Assembly: GCA_021778375.1 (NCBI GenBank)
Contig: JAJYCM010000006.1
Coordinates: 1 to 27,127 of the forward strand
Length of the DNA stretch: 27,127 nt
Direction: 5' to 3'
DNA from: Bacteroidota bacterium
Lineage (GTDB): Bacteria > Bacteroidota > Ignavibacteria > Ignavibacteriales > Ignavibacteriaceae
Shown: positions 7,781 to 16,686 of the stretch, piece after piece
Position numbering within the stretch: position 1 is the stretch's first letter
How the letters are laid out: each line of letters begins with the position of its first letter
Position numbers and translations under genes: made by a program
Notes under the pieces: model-generated
Database searches by the model: none
Told to the model about the DNA's origin: nothing
Seen by the model: the letters and a program-made list of their open reading frames with translations, nothing else

Positions 7781-9349
7781 TTATTTTGGTTCCATTGTTA
7801 TAATTGGTAAAATCATTTCTTCCATAGAAATTCCCCCGTGCTGAAAAGTATCTTTGTAATATGTCAAATATTTATGGTAGTCGGTAGGATAGACAAAATA
7901 ATAATCTTCCTTGGCAATAATATAATTTACAGTAACGCCGCGGCGCGGTAATTTAAATTCATCCGGATTTTTTACATATACAGCATGCTTTTCATCGACT
8001 TTAAGATTTCTTCCGTATTTAAATCTTAAATTTACTGCGGCTTCTTTATCGCCTAGGACTTTGGCGCCTCGCATAGATCGAATGCTGCCGTGGTCAGTAG
8101 TAATAACTATTTTTACATTTTTTAGATTAGCAAGAGCTTTGAAAGTAGCCAGCAAAGAGGAATGTTTAAACCAGCTATCGGTTAATGACCGGTAAGCGGG
8201 TTCGTCCGGAGCAATTTCTTTTAATAAATCGGAATCGGAGCGACCATGAGCAATCATATCGAGGAAGTTTACAACAATAGCCGTAAGATGTGTGTGCTGA
8301 TATGAAAGAATATTCTGCTCAAAATTTCTTCCCACTTCGGGATCAATTATTTTGATATACTTCAATTCATTTCGCAGTTTTATTTTCTTTCTATCCAAAA
8401 GGAGTTGGAGCAATTCTTTTTCATATTTATTCATACTCTTTTCTTCATCATCCCCACTAGACCAGTATTGAGGATAATTTTTTTCAATTTCGGAAGGATA
8501 AAGACCGCTGAAAATCGAATTTCTTGCATACGGTGTTGCCGTCGGAAGAATTGCAAAATAATATTCTTTATCGATTTTGAAATATTCTGTTAGATGTTTT
8601 TCCATCAAAAGCCACTGGTCAAGCCGCAGGCAATCGATAATAAAATAGAAAACAGAAATATTTGGTTCTTGAAGATGGTTAAGAACATATTTTTGAGATA
8701 TCTGTGGTGAAAGAAGCGGCGTATCAATATCGCCGGGTGAAGTAATCCATTTTCTATAATTTCTCTCAACGAATCTTGAAAATTCTTTATTACCTTCTTT
8801 CTTTTGATCATTGAGCGACTGACGTAAATTTATTTCCGGATGAGTATCAAGCTCAACATCCCAATTAACAAGCTTTAAATAAATTTCAATCCATTCTGCA
8901 AAGTCCATTTGATTTAAGAATGCGCGCGAAATTTCATTAAAGTCTGAAAGATAATCCTTTGCCGCATACTGGCTAGTAATTCTTTTTCCTTCAAGAATCT
9001 TTTTGCAAACAAGAAGAACTTGACTCGGGTTAACAGGTTTGGTCAAATAGTCTGCAATTTTTCCACCGATGGCTTCATCCATTAAACTTTCTTCTTCACT
9101 TTTCGTAATCATAACAACAGGAATATTTACATTCAATTCTTTGATCATGCTTAAAGTCTCAAGCCCGCCCATTCCGGCCATCATTTCATCAAGGAAAATT
9201 AAATCATATTCGTTTTCTTTAACCGAAGAGACAGCGTCTTCGCCATTCGTTGCTGTATCGACAGCATAACCTTTTTCAGATAAAAATATTATATGTGAAC
9301 GGAATAATTCTATCTCGTCATCAACCCATAAAATCCTTTTTTCTTTCAT
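7781..9349 (-). CDS. porX: PorX-type response regulator with PglZ domain (T9SS)
   Basis: PorX is the response regulator partner of the PorY kinase and controls type IX secretion in Bacteroidota. The receiver domain (1-122) has the acidic pair D10-D11, phospho-acceptor D54 in LIFLDEMM, T82 and K104. A helical linker (about 123-225) leads to a PglZ/alkaline-phosphatase-like domain (about 228-522). Likely metal-site segments there are FIIDCLRLDQW (D239), LPTATPYAR (268-276), MIAHGRSD and TTDHGS. Published work on the Porphyromonas homologue reports a zinc-bound phosphodiesterase domain. The 522-residue length is normal. It is the first gene of a tight six-gene run and lies just downstream of sprA, a T9SS translocon gene, which strengthens the call. 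The Shine-Dalgarno is weak. Confidence 0.93.
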   Translation of the reverse strand: MKEKRILWVDDEIELFRSHIIFLSEKGYAVDTATNGEDAVSSVKENEYDLIFLDEMMAGMGGLETLSMIKELNVNIPVVMITKSEEESLMDEAIGGKIADYLTKPVNPSQVLLVCKKILEGKRITSQYAAKDYLSDFNEISRAFLNQMDFAEWIEIYLKLVNWDVELDTHPEINLRQSLNDQKKEGNKEFSRFVERNYRKWITSPGDIDTPLLSPQISQKYVLNHLQEPNISVFYFIIDCLRLDQWLLMEKHLTEYFKIDKEYYFAILPTATPYARNSIFSGLYPSEIEKNYPQYWSSGDDEEKSMNKYEKELLQLLLDRKKIKLRNELKYIKIIDPEVGRNFEQNILSYQHTHLTAIVVNFLDMIAHGRSDSDLLKEIAPDEPAYRSLTDSWFKHSSLLATFKALANLKNVKIVITTDHGSIRSMRGAKVLGDKEAAVNLRFKYGRNLKVDEKHAVYVKNPDEFKLPRRGVTVNYIIAKEDYYFVYPTDYHKYLTYYKDTFQHGGISMEEMILPIITMEPK

Positions 9350-9444
9350 TACAATCTTTCGTTTAGTTTAATTGATTTTAATACTCGAATAAAATCGCTA
9401 TTCAAAATTTACCAAAGAAATTTTTCCAAACCAGAACTTTTAAT

Positions 9445-9481
9445 CACACAATGATTCTAATAATTTAATCTTTTTTGTGTG
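9445..9481 (-). terminator. Possible hairpin after sprA
   Basis: CACACAA (9445-9451) and TTGTGTG (9475-9481) form a perfect 7-bp stem with a 23-base AT-rich loop, three bases after the sprA stop. No clean U run follows on the minus strand. It could be a weak terminator or a 3'-end stabiliser before porX. The rest of 9350-9483 shows no clear promoter. Confidence 0.25.
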
Positions 9482-9483
9482 TA

Positions 9484-12400
9484 TTATTGAATTGAAATAT
9501 GAACATCTAACCCGGCTTGATTCGTAGTAGTCGGCGGAATTCTTGATGCGCCGACGGGTTCAACAGAAGAGCGAGTGTAAAAAATTGCGATGGTTACTTT
9601 TGAACTTATTGTATATTTCACGCGGGGTTCAATTGAAATTCTGTTAGTGCCATCTTGCGGCGTTCCACTGTCTGTATAGTTATTCATATCGTATAAAACT
9701 GTCGATGTTTGAGAATTAGTATATGAGAAACTGAACTCAATATCATTTTTTAACGAAATTCCGAATATCGGAAGCTCGAAACCTGATTTATTATAACCTG
9801 CAGTAATACCAATATCACGTGAGAATGCTTCTGTTATATTTGAAGTTGAAACTCCAAGATCAAAAGTTGAGTGAGTTGAGTATTTAATACTACTTGTCAA
9901 ATTTCCTTTCCACAATTGTCCGAAAGTAAAATTCAAACCGACAAGTGGTGTAAAACCATAGTCAATTCTTTGAGACTGCGTTATTCTTGTACCGTCTGGA
10001 GAGATGTACCAACCTTCTGAATAAGTAGATGTGTATGCATGCTCAAATGAAACTCTCTGCGCAAATGCTTTGAATGGATAAAGTTTTTCTAACCCATCCC
10101 AGGAAATTGACCAATTTGGTCGCGGGATATAGTCGGCAAAGTTTTTCAGGAAACTAAATCTTGAAAATATAGGTAAAGTTTCGAATCCTTGTGTAAAAGC
10201 ATCGGATAGGTTTTGAGAAGGATTAGATGCCTGGGGATTATATAACTCGTGAACCCTTTTAATTCCGCTCTTTAGTGTGCTCAAAAAGAAAACCGGAGGC
10301 AGTGAAAAGAATGAACGTGTTATAGTCCCGCTTGAACTCATTGATTGAATAGCAATATTTCCTGTAGTAGAGTCTGCCGTAAGCGAAGTGCTTTTATTCA
10401 TAGACCAGCCGACTCTCCAATTTAAATCAATTTTAGCTCCTTCCCACAGGGGTTTAGAAGTGCTGAAGGATAGATCGTTGCTTTGTGAAAATACATCCTG
10501 CAAAGTAACACCGGAAACGCGCCTTCCGACCGTACCGCTCAATCCAAGCATAAAAGTTCTTGAGGGTCCGTTATTTTGGTTGAAAGACAAACCCAAGAAA
10601 TTATTGAAGCCTGTACCTTCGCCTTCAATTCCGGATTTTGATAGGCTGTTACTATTACTAAAATTTAAGGCAATCGATTCGTAATCGAATAAAAGCACTC
10701 TAACAACTGTTTTAACAACATCAAAACCTTTCCTTAGAATTTCAGATTTACCCAATTTCTTGGTCTGTAAAGAATCATGAACAACCGCCGTATCTTTTAT
10801 AGCTAAATTAGGATTGGAAGGAACTGGATTTTTGATTCCGGCTTTTTTCTGATTATTTAATTCATTTCTTCGTAACTCCTCTTGAATATTTCTTTCTCTT
10901 TCTAATTGCAAGTTTGATTGATTAGAATTTTGACTTGGATTCGATGAATTAGGTTCGGCAAAAAGCGGGTCCATCAAAGATTTTAACCTAAGTGTAACTC
11001 CCACCGATGCCTTAGAATTATATCCGGCGCTTCTTCCGGCTTGCTGCTGGCTGAAGTTATTTCCCCATTGATAAGAAACATTATATGATGCGTTTATCGA
11101 AAAATATTGGCTAATATTCCAGAGCGAAGGTAATCTTGGATTTGAAGTGACGCTTAAATTCTGCTGGTATAGAAAATCATTACCAAAAAAAGCATGTGTC
11201 AAAATTTCTTTCCAAATATAACTTTCAGGACGCTGGTTATTATTAGCGTCCGTTTCCAAAAATGCTAATGAAGAGCTAATATTCATGCTGTAATTTGTCG
11301 CAAGGTTAAGAAATCCTCCATCAGTAAGTTTCCATGCCATGTTGAAGCCGCGAGAAGTTGAAAAGTTCCTGGAAATAATTGGCGTATAAAAAATATTATT
11401 TACCGGACTCGCGACATTAGTATTCCTCGATCTGCTTGCAGTAACATTTAAGGAAAAATTTTGCGGTGCATAATATAACTTTAAATCTCTGTAATCCTTA
11501 AAGAAGCTAAGGATCGTTCCTATGACTGGAATTTTAACAAGTGATAAATAATCATCAGGGCTAAAATTAAGACCATAATTGAAATTTGCATTCCACTGCC
11601 AGCTTAGATTTGACAAAACGGTTGGGCTTCTACTGAATGATTTGTTATAATTAAATCCCAAAGACATGGCGTTAAATGTATCTTGAATAAACCAAAGAGA
11701 AGTCGGAATTTTCAATGTAATACCTGAAGCCGAATAGGAGTCTGATATATTTACTGTTTGTGCTGATGAGATTAATTGCTGAGCGCTTTGAGTAATTTTT
11801 TGATGAGTATTAATGGTATCGTTAATTGCTATTTGCCTTTGCAATGCAGCGGAATTTATGTTTATATCTGTACCGGGCAAATACTGCGGTTTCCCGATAG
11901 ATTCCGTATGGGAATAATTTAACGATAAATTACTACCAGGCATATGAAATGGGATTAATTTTAGAAGATCAATATTTGTAGATAGACTCCAATTTTTAGA
12001 GTCCATTCTTGAGCCATACTGGCTTGATAGAGCATGAAAATAGGGGTCTGTATGGCTAATATTGAAATTTACAGTCAACAAATCGGCAAGCTTAAACGAC
12101 GTAGAAAATGTATAAGCCGAACCGGGGTGGTTATCAGCGCCGATAACTCTTAATTCATCCACCCAAACAGTACCGGAGACGTAACGCGGCTTATTAGTAT
12201 TGTTTGTTCTGTTTGTTATTCCGAGCGTTAAATATTTTACAGCAGTGAGAGTAGGTTTCCCTTTAACAGCATAGGAAGCACCGCTTTGACCAATAAAAAA
12301 TCTTGCAACGGTTGTTACACTATCCAGGTTCTGTTTTAAGGCGGTTAAATCACTAAAGATAATATCAACATCATTCCAGCCGGGCTTAACGGGCTGCCGA

Positions 12401-13011
12401 TATTCGTAATAATTAGAGCTGTCAGTTCCAAATTTTAAATAAACCTCGGAAGTATAGCTTCCACTTGAAGTATCTGATATATTATCTGAAAACGAATTTG
12501 GTTTATCATCGCCGTGAATAAATAATTTCATTTCCCTGTAATTAAAAACATCGAGCGGGTTGTATAAATATTTAACGGCTTCACGGGATTGCCCTGCAGG
12601 TAAATCTGTCAGGGTTAAGCTTAAAGATTGTTCGTTGAGTCGAACTGTTGTTGTAGTTTGTGTTGGATCAATCGGTCTTGTAACACCGGGGGGACTATAA
12701 TAGTCAAGATTATCTTCAACATTTACAACTGAAACAGATAATGTTGAGTCATTGTACACAGTATTTTGCCATTGATTACCTGAAAGATTAAACTCGGCAA
12801 ATCTTAAATGAACAATGTCGCTAACTCCGGCTGCAAACAACCGGATAAATTCTACATCGGAAAAGCTCGGTTGCCCCACAGTTAAGGAAGTATCTTTCAA
12901 CGGTATCCGGTACAAATACCAATTAGCATTATCGCCTCCTCCGGCAATATAGGGATTTGTGTTTTTATTTGTATCTAAAGGAATAGCATATCTAAAATAG
13001 CTGTTTACCAA
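9484..13011 (-). CDS. sprA: SprA C-terminal part, downstream of an in-frame TGA
   Basis: This is the C-terminal half of SprA, the very large outer-membrane barrel that forms the T9SS translocon. 1175 codons are open from a TTG at 13009-13011, but that TTG has no Shine-Dalgarno. The same frame extends upstream without a break to the TGA at 13033-13035, so this is not an independent gene. The N-terminal end continues a beta-sandwich segment, with GTVWVDELRVIG near residue 285. Long stretches of alternating hydrophobic and polar residues, rich in Ser, Asn, Tyr and Phe, follow, as expected for many transmembrane beta strands. A charged, Asn/Gln-rich insert lies near residues 690-750. It ends in a plausible final strand, LDVHISIQ. 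The sequence shows no other lesion, so the break is an error or recent. Confidence 0.88.
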   Translation of the reverse strand: MVNSYFRYAIPLDTNKNTNPYIAGGGDNANWYLYRIPLKDTSLTVGQPSFSDVEFIRLFAAGVSDIVHLRFAEFNLSGNQWQNTVYNDSTLSVSVVNVEDNLDYYSPPGVTRPIDPTQTTTTVRLNEQSLSLTLTDLPAGQSREAVKYLYNPLDVFNYREMKLFIHGDDKPNSFSDNISDTSSGSYTSEVYLKFGTDSSNYYEYRQPVKPGWNDVDIIFSDLTALKQNLDSVTTVARFFIGQSGASYAVKGKPTLTAVKYLTLGITNRTNNTNKPRYVSGTVWVDELRVIGADNHPGSAYTFSTSFKLADLLTVNFNISHTDPYFHALSSQYGSRMDSKNWSLSTNIDLLKLIPFHMPGSNLSLNYSHTESIGKPQYLPGTDININSAALQRQIAINDTINTHQKITQSAQQLISSAQTVNISDSYSASGITLKIPTSLWFIQDTFNAMSLGFNYNKSFSRSPTVLSNLSWQWNANFNYGLNFSPDDYLSLVKIPVIGTILSFFKDYRDLKLYYAPQNFSLNVTASRSRNTNVASPVNNIFYTPIISRNFSTSRGFNMAWKLTDGGFLNLATNYSMNISSSLAFLETDANNNQRPESYIWKEILTHAFFGNDFLYQQNLSVTSNPRLPSLWNISQYFSINASYNVSYQWGNNFSQQQAGRSAGYNSKASVGVTLRLKSLMDPLFAEPNSSNPSQNSNQSNLQLERERNIQEELRRNELNNQKKAGIKNPVPSNPNLAIKDTAVVHDSLQTKKLGKSEILRKGFDVVKTVVRVLLFDYESIALNFSNSNSLSKSGIEGEGTGFNNFLGLSFNQNNGPSRTFMLGLSGTVGRRVSGVTLQDVFSQSNDLSFSTSKPLWEGAKIDLNWRVGWSMNKSTSLTADSTTGNIAIQSMSSSGTITRSFFSLPPVFFLSTLKSGIKRVHELYNPQASNPSQNLSDAFTQGFETLPIFSRFSFLKNFADYIPRPNWSISWDGLEKLYPFKAFAQRVSFEHAYTSTYSEGWYISPDGTRITQSQRIDYGFTPLVGLNFTFGQLWKGNLTSSIKYSTHSTFDLGVSTSNITEAFSRDIGITAGYNKSGFELPIFGISLKNDIEFSFSYTNSQTSTVLYDMNNYTDSGTPQDGTNRISIEPRVKYTISSKVTIAIFYTRSSVEPVGASRIPPTTTNQAGLDVHISIQ

Positions 13012-13032
13012 ATCAAGATTACCGTTACCATT

Positions 13033-13035
13033 TCA
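13033..13035 (-). other. In-frame TGA interrupting sprA
   Basis: The minus strand reads GAT ACC GAA GAT TGA AAT GGT AAC GGT AAT, that is DTED-stop-NGNGN. The frame is the same on both sides, so a single base change would restore one protein of about 2312 residues. A nearby segment of the same protein has the parallel text HTEDINHNGIL, which puts Ile, or a similar residue such as Leu (TTA), where the stop is. TGA ends birA, accD, tsaE and the cupin gene here, so general recoding is ruled out. Confidence 0.9.
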
Positions 13036-16000
13036 ATCTTCGGTATCGGGAATACGCCCTATATCCGTTAAGACTGCATTACCTTCCGTGCCGTTGACAT
13101 TATACCATTTCATAATATCATTATTCGGGAGATTTGTATTCAAAGCAAAATTATCACCGCTAGGGTCAGCATTATTATGAGAATTGGGATATGCTGCCCG
13201 TTCCTGAGCGTCATTCATTCCATCAATGCCGATATCTGCGCCCGGCGCAAGGATTCCATTATGATTAATATCCTCCGTATGCAAAATTCTATCCGGTATT
13301 ACAGCTTCGCTTATTCTACCGAGGTCAATATAAATGCTGTCCTTAGTTGATGTCCCGGGTTCAACTTGCATCCAAAATTCTATATATTGTATATTTTGTG
13401 CTTGTAAATCATTAGCAGTTGACGATAGCACTTTCATCATACCCCCCCAGTTCTTTTTAGGGTCTTGAAGATTTGGGTAATAGTTATAAGTACCGGGTGA
13501 ATCAGGCATAAATACAAAATCCATCACTGGCTCTTGTTGTTGTCCGGCTGCAGCATCTTTTCTGTTACCCCAGATAGCCGAGATAAGAACATCGGAAGGA
13601 GTAATCGAATACCAAAAACTTTTGGCTTTATAATTCATCATTTGCTTAGAACTAAGACCTGCAAGAGAAGGAATTTGATCCGGAGGGCTTAAATCTTTCC
13701 AACCTGTATAAGAAACTCCTATAGGTATTAAAACTTTTGCTCCTTCAAAATCATCAACATAAGCTACGCTTTGTCCGTGGTCATCCGGAATATTGCTTGT
13801 TTTAGTATTAGGATTAGGTTTCATATAAGCATATTCTCCCGCAAGAGTAAGCGAAGACATTTCCTTTGTAGAGATTACATTATCCAATGCATTAGTTAAA
13901 AAAGGAAGATTGGCGCTTGTGTTAAAATCAACCCCCATGATTGTGTTGCTTAACGGTTCTTCTCCAATCCTAACTTTATCGCTAAGAGTCTGCTGATTTA
14001 AATTTAGAATCGAAAATCCAAGCTTTGTTTTAGGGGAAAAGTTAATTAATCCTCGTGCACCGACAAGAGTTTTTGAAGCAAGCGAGAAAAGGTCGTTTTG
14101 CTCAAAAGTGATACTTAAATTTGCGCCTGGTACTAAAGCCGCGTCATTTCTAATTGTTAATTGACCGACATTATAGTCAACCGTGTAATCCACCCCTGGA
14201 GTTAGTTCTCTCCCGTTGAGAGTAACTCGAACGGAATTTTCCACCACGTTAAATCCTAGCTGATAAGTAGAACTTGCCTCGCCGGAAAATTGCCCGGTTA
14301 ATTCCCATTTGTCATGAATTTTATCATTTTGTGCGCCGGCAGCAATCGTATCGTATACCGACTGAAATTTTAGTGAGTCGGGAATGCTAGATGGGAAGTT
14401 TTTTCCGAATGGTTCCAAAGTGGGAAAAATAATTTCACCTTGAACAGGAAGCACGGTAAGATCGGGGCGCCAGTCAAAAACGTTATCCGGATTTGCATTA
14501 CCGCTTGCATCATAATTATCTAGACCAAAGGCATTTAGTAAACGCACAGTCGATCCGCTTGCGGTAGGAAGCTCAACCACGGGGTCAGCGCCCGGCGATT
14601 CATATTTTATATTGAACACAAAACCAGTTTGCTTAATGTTTACACCTCCGATTGGATAGATGTTTTTAAGCAACAACTTCCATGCTTCGGTCATACTGGG
14701 TTTTAAATATGCAGGCTTAACAAGCTTAAGAACTAATTTTGAAGAGTCGTTTGCAGCAACCGCATTTAAGAACTCTCCACAAAAGCTATCATCCTGTGAG
14801 CCTTTGGGGTTGCCAATGCGGTAAGCAACAGCTATAACATCCTGATCCTGTATTTGAGTATTGAAAGTTATATAACCTGTTTCTTTGTGCAGAGTATAAT
14901 CGACATCGGGAGTTAATAAGACGAATCTTCCGACTTCAGTTTGACCGGGTACTGGATTTACGGTATCCGAACGGAAAGCATCAGGATAATTGGGACTTGT
15001 TCCAACAGTCGGTGCAGTTAGAGGTGGAAGGTTTATATATGCAATAGCCTGTCTTTCTTTTGAAGGATCATAAACCAAACCGCTTTGGGATTTCCAGACC
15101 TGTATATCTACAACTTGATAATTAGGATTTATCTCGGGAGTAGCTTTTCCATAATAATTATTAAACATATTCAAGTTGGGATTTGTGCTTGCATAAACAG
15201 TGTCAAGAAAATAATTATTAGTAGCATAATTGTAAGCTCTAATTGAAAATTTCTGAGATGTTGTCCCGCTGTTGACATTAACGGTTTTGATTTCGCCTTT
15301 TTTCTGACTTGCTAAAGTTGTTAAAGAAAGAGGTCCAAGCTTAAAATTTGCTTTTATTCCAAACAAGGCTTCGCTTCCGCCTACCAGAGGAGAGGTTTCG
15401 AGAGAAACATTTCCGGCTTCGATACTTTGAATTATTTCATCCTCGTAACCGGTATATTTAATTTTCAGTTGATTTTGGTATTCAAAAGTGCGCTGCGTAT
15501 TCCAGTCGGCGCTAATATTTAATTTGTCACCTATTGTTCCGTCAACATTTATTTGGACTTGCTGCTGAAAATCGGGTTGGTTAATAGTATTTCCTAAATT
15601 TGAAGCAGTAATTCCCTGAGTGGTTGAGTTGTTCCAGGCAGCATGGATATCAACAGCACCGCCGATTCTTAGACTAATTTTTGGTTTTCCGAAAATACTT
15701 AATACGCCAACACTCGGAAGAGGAATTTCAAAGTTAGTAATATCTTTAATTAATTGGGTTAGTTCTTTTTTTGAACCCTTATATACATAGTTATCATTAA
15801 GTCTATTCCATATTTGCTGTTGGTTATTTGCAAGACTTAGTTTTAGATATTCGTCAATTGGCATTCGAAGAAGAACTTTAGATATATTTCCTGCCGTTGT
15901 TTCTCTAATTTCAACAAACTTTCCTGTTGAATCTATTGTAACGGTTCTATTATAAATTCCCGGAGCGGGTTGGGCAAAAAATTCTGATTGATTTCCAAGG

Positions 16001-16422
16001 CTAAATTTAACATATGGAACATCGGTGCGGGTGTACTTAAAATATTTTATTCTTGCTGTCGAGTCTATTGCCAATGAATCAATTTTGAGCGAGTCAATTT
16101 TGAGTGAATCATTAAGCGCCAAAGTGGAATCATTTTTTAGGAGAGGTTGTTCAACTTTATTTCCATAAGAGTTTTTTACGGAATCAGATTGTGTTGGTAA
16201 TGGAATCTTGATCGATTTCAAATTTTCTTTACCGTTCAATAAAGCGCTTTGATATGATACTCTGTTATTTTTTGCCTGTTCATGCAAATTATAATTAAAG
16301 ATTGCATTAATCCAGAACGATTGATTAACTTGTGAATTGGAAGGAGAATCAAAGCCAAAATTTATTGCCGCATAAGATATAACTGCTCCAAATAAGCAGA
16401 AACGGACAATCTCCCAAATCAA
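13033..16422 (-). CDS. sprA: SprA N-terminal part, T9SS translocon, ends at premature TGA
   Basis: This is the first 1129 codons of SprA/Sov, the outer-membrane channel of type IX secretion. The N-terminus has a hydrophobic segment (IVRFCLFGAVISYAAINFG) that fits a signal peptide. A short DSL-rich repeat follows near residues 100-115. SprA-like landmarks are IPLPSVGVLSIFGKPKISL, LKIKYTGYEDEIIQSIEAG, SYTGWKDLSPPDQIPSL and SVAYVDDFEGAKVLIPIG. The last segments, EFWMQVEPGTSTKDSIYIDLG and HTEDINHNG, run straight into the premature stop. The start given is a TTG at 16420-16422 with a poor Shine-Dalgarno. An AAGGG lies near 16451-16455, beside an in-frame TAA, so an upstream non-standard start is also possible. 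If the TGA is real, the barrel would lack about half its strands and T9SS should fail. Confidence 0.9.
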   Translation of the reverse strand: MIWEIVRFCLFGAVISYAAINFGFDSPSNSQVNQSFWINAIFNYNLHEQAKNNRVSYQSALLNGKENLKSIKIPLPTQSDSVKNSYGNKVEQPLLKNDSTLALNDSLKIDSLKIDSLAIDSTARIKYFKYTRTDVPYVKFSLGNQSEFFAQPAPGIYNRTVTIDSTGKFVEIRETTAGNISKVLLRMPIDEYLKLSLANNQQQIWNRLNDNYVYKGSKKELTQLIKDITNFEIPLPSVGVLSIFGKPKISLRIGGAVDIHAAWNNSTTQGITASNLGNTINQPDFQQQVQINVDGTIGDKLNISADWNTQRTFEYQNQLKIKYTGYEDEIIQSIEAGNVSLETSPLVGGSEALFGIKANFKLGPLSLTTLASQKKGEIKTVNVNSGTTSQKFSIRAYNYATNNYFLDTVYASTNPNLNMFNNYYGKATPEINPNYQVVDIQVWKSQSGLVYDPSKERQAIAYINLPPLTAPTVGTSPNYPDAFRSDTVNPVPGQTEVGRFVLLTPDVDYTLHKETGYITFNTQIQDQDVIAVAYRIGNPKGSQDDSFCGEFLNAVAANDSSKLVLKLVKPAYLKPSMTEAWKLLLKNIYPIGGVNIKQTGFVFNIKYESPGADPVVELPTASGSTVRLLNAFGLDNYDASGNANPDNVFDWRPDLTVLPVQGEIIFPTLEPFGKNFPSSIPDSLKFQSVYDTIAAGAQNDKIHDKWELTGQFSGEASSTYQLGFNVVENSVRVTLNGRELTPGVDYTVDYNVGQLTIRNDAALVPGANLSITFEQNDLFSLASKTLVGARGLINFSPKTKLGFSILNLNQQTLSDKVRIGEEPLSNTIMGVDFNTSANLPFLTNALDNVISTKEMSSLTLAGEYAYMKPNPNTKTSNIPDDHGQSVAYVDDFEGAKVLIPIGVSYTGWKDLSPPDQIPSLAGLSSKQMMNYKAKSFWYSITPSDVLISAIWGNRKDAAAGQQQEPVMDFVFMPDSPGTYNYYPNLQDPKKNWGGMMKVLSSTANDLQAQNIQYIEFWMQVEPGTSTKDSIYIDLGRISEAVIPDRILHTEDINHNGILAPGADIGIDGMNDAQERAAYPNSHNNADPSGDNFALNTNLPNNDIMKWYNVNGTEGNAVLTDIGRIPDTED
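16060..16125 (-). repeat. 15-base tandem repeat coding IDSLK units in sprA
   Basis: Imperfect 15-base units encode DSLKIDSLKIDSLAIDS in the exported N-terminal part of SprA. It is a low-complexity linker just after the signal region and probably varies in copy number between strains. Confidence 0.6.
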
Positions 16423-16551
16423 TTTTATGATTCTATCAGTGATAAGTAGCCCTTAATCGAAATATTTATAAAAATAAACTAGTATAAAATAACTATATGC
16501 ATCCTCCAATTTTATTTTTTTTGCACGAAAAAATTATACAAATTAGCCTTT

Positions 16552-16569
16552 AATATCAACCTTGATATT
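16552..16569. promoter_or_regulatory. Perfect dyad over a candidate sprA promoter
   Basis: AATATCAACCTTGATATT is an 8-bp inverted repeat with a two-base centre. On the minus strand its inner half supplies TTGATA, followed 15 bases later by TATAAT, a sigma-70-like pair with a rather short spacer. A GGAGG-like sequence lies near 16502-16507 but leads to no usable sprA start. An operator for sprA is possible. The remaining intergenic bases (16423-16686) are AT-rich and show nothing else clear. Confidence 0.3.
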
Positions 16570-16665
16570 TTACTATTTACAATGGTTGAAAACATAAGTT
16601 AATAAAGAATTCATTATAAGGTAATTTTTTTTTCGCCCAATTTATTACGACCAATTTTTAACTTT

Positions 16666-16684
16666 TAGCATTTCCGCTTTGCTA
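16666..16684 (-). terminator. Weak hairpin after the DUF985 gene
   Basis: TAGCA (16666-16670) and TGCTA (16680-16684) form a 5-bp stem with a 9-base loop, two bases past the stop of the DUF985 gene. On the minus strand a T-poor but AT-rich tail follows. Marginal. Confidence 0.2.
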
Positions 16685-16686
16685 TT

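Noticed and set aside
10388..10684. 98-codon plus-strand open frame inside sprA
   Set aside because: It lies opposite a highly supported coding frame; composition looks like a shadow and nothing is recognisable.
13033..13035. TGA as selenocysteine or general TGA recoding
   Set aside because: TGA is a normal stop in birA, accD, tsaE and the cupin gene; the site has no Cys-like context and I see no evident SECIS stem-loop.
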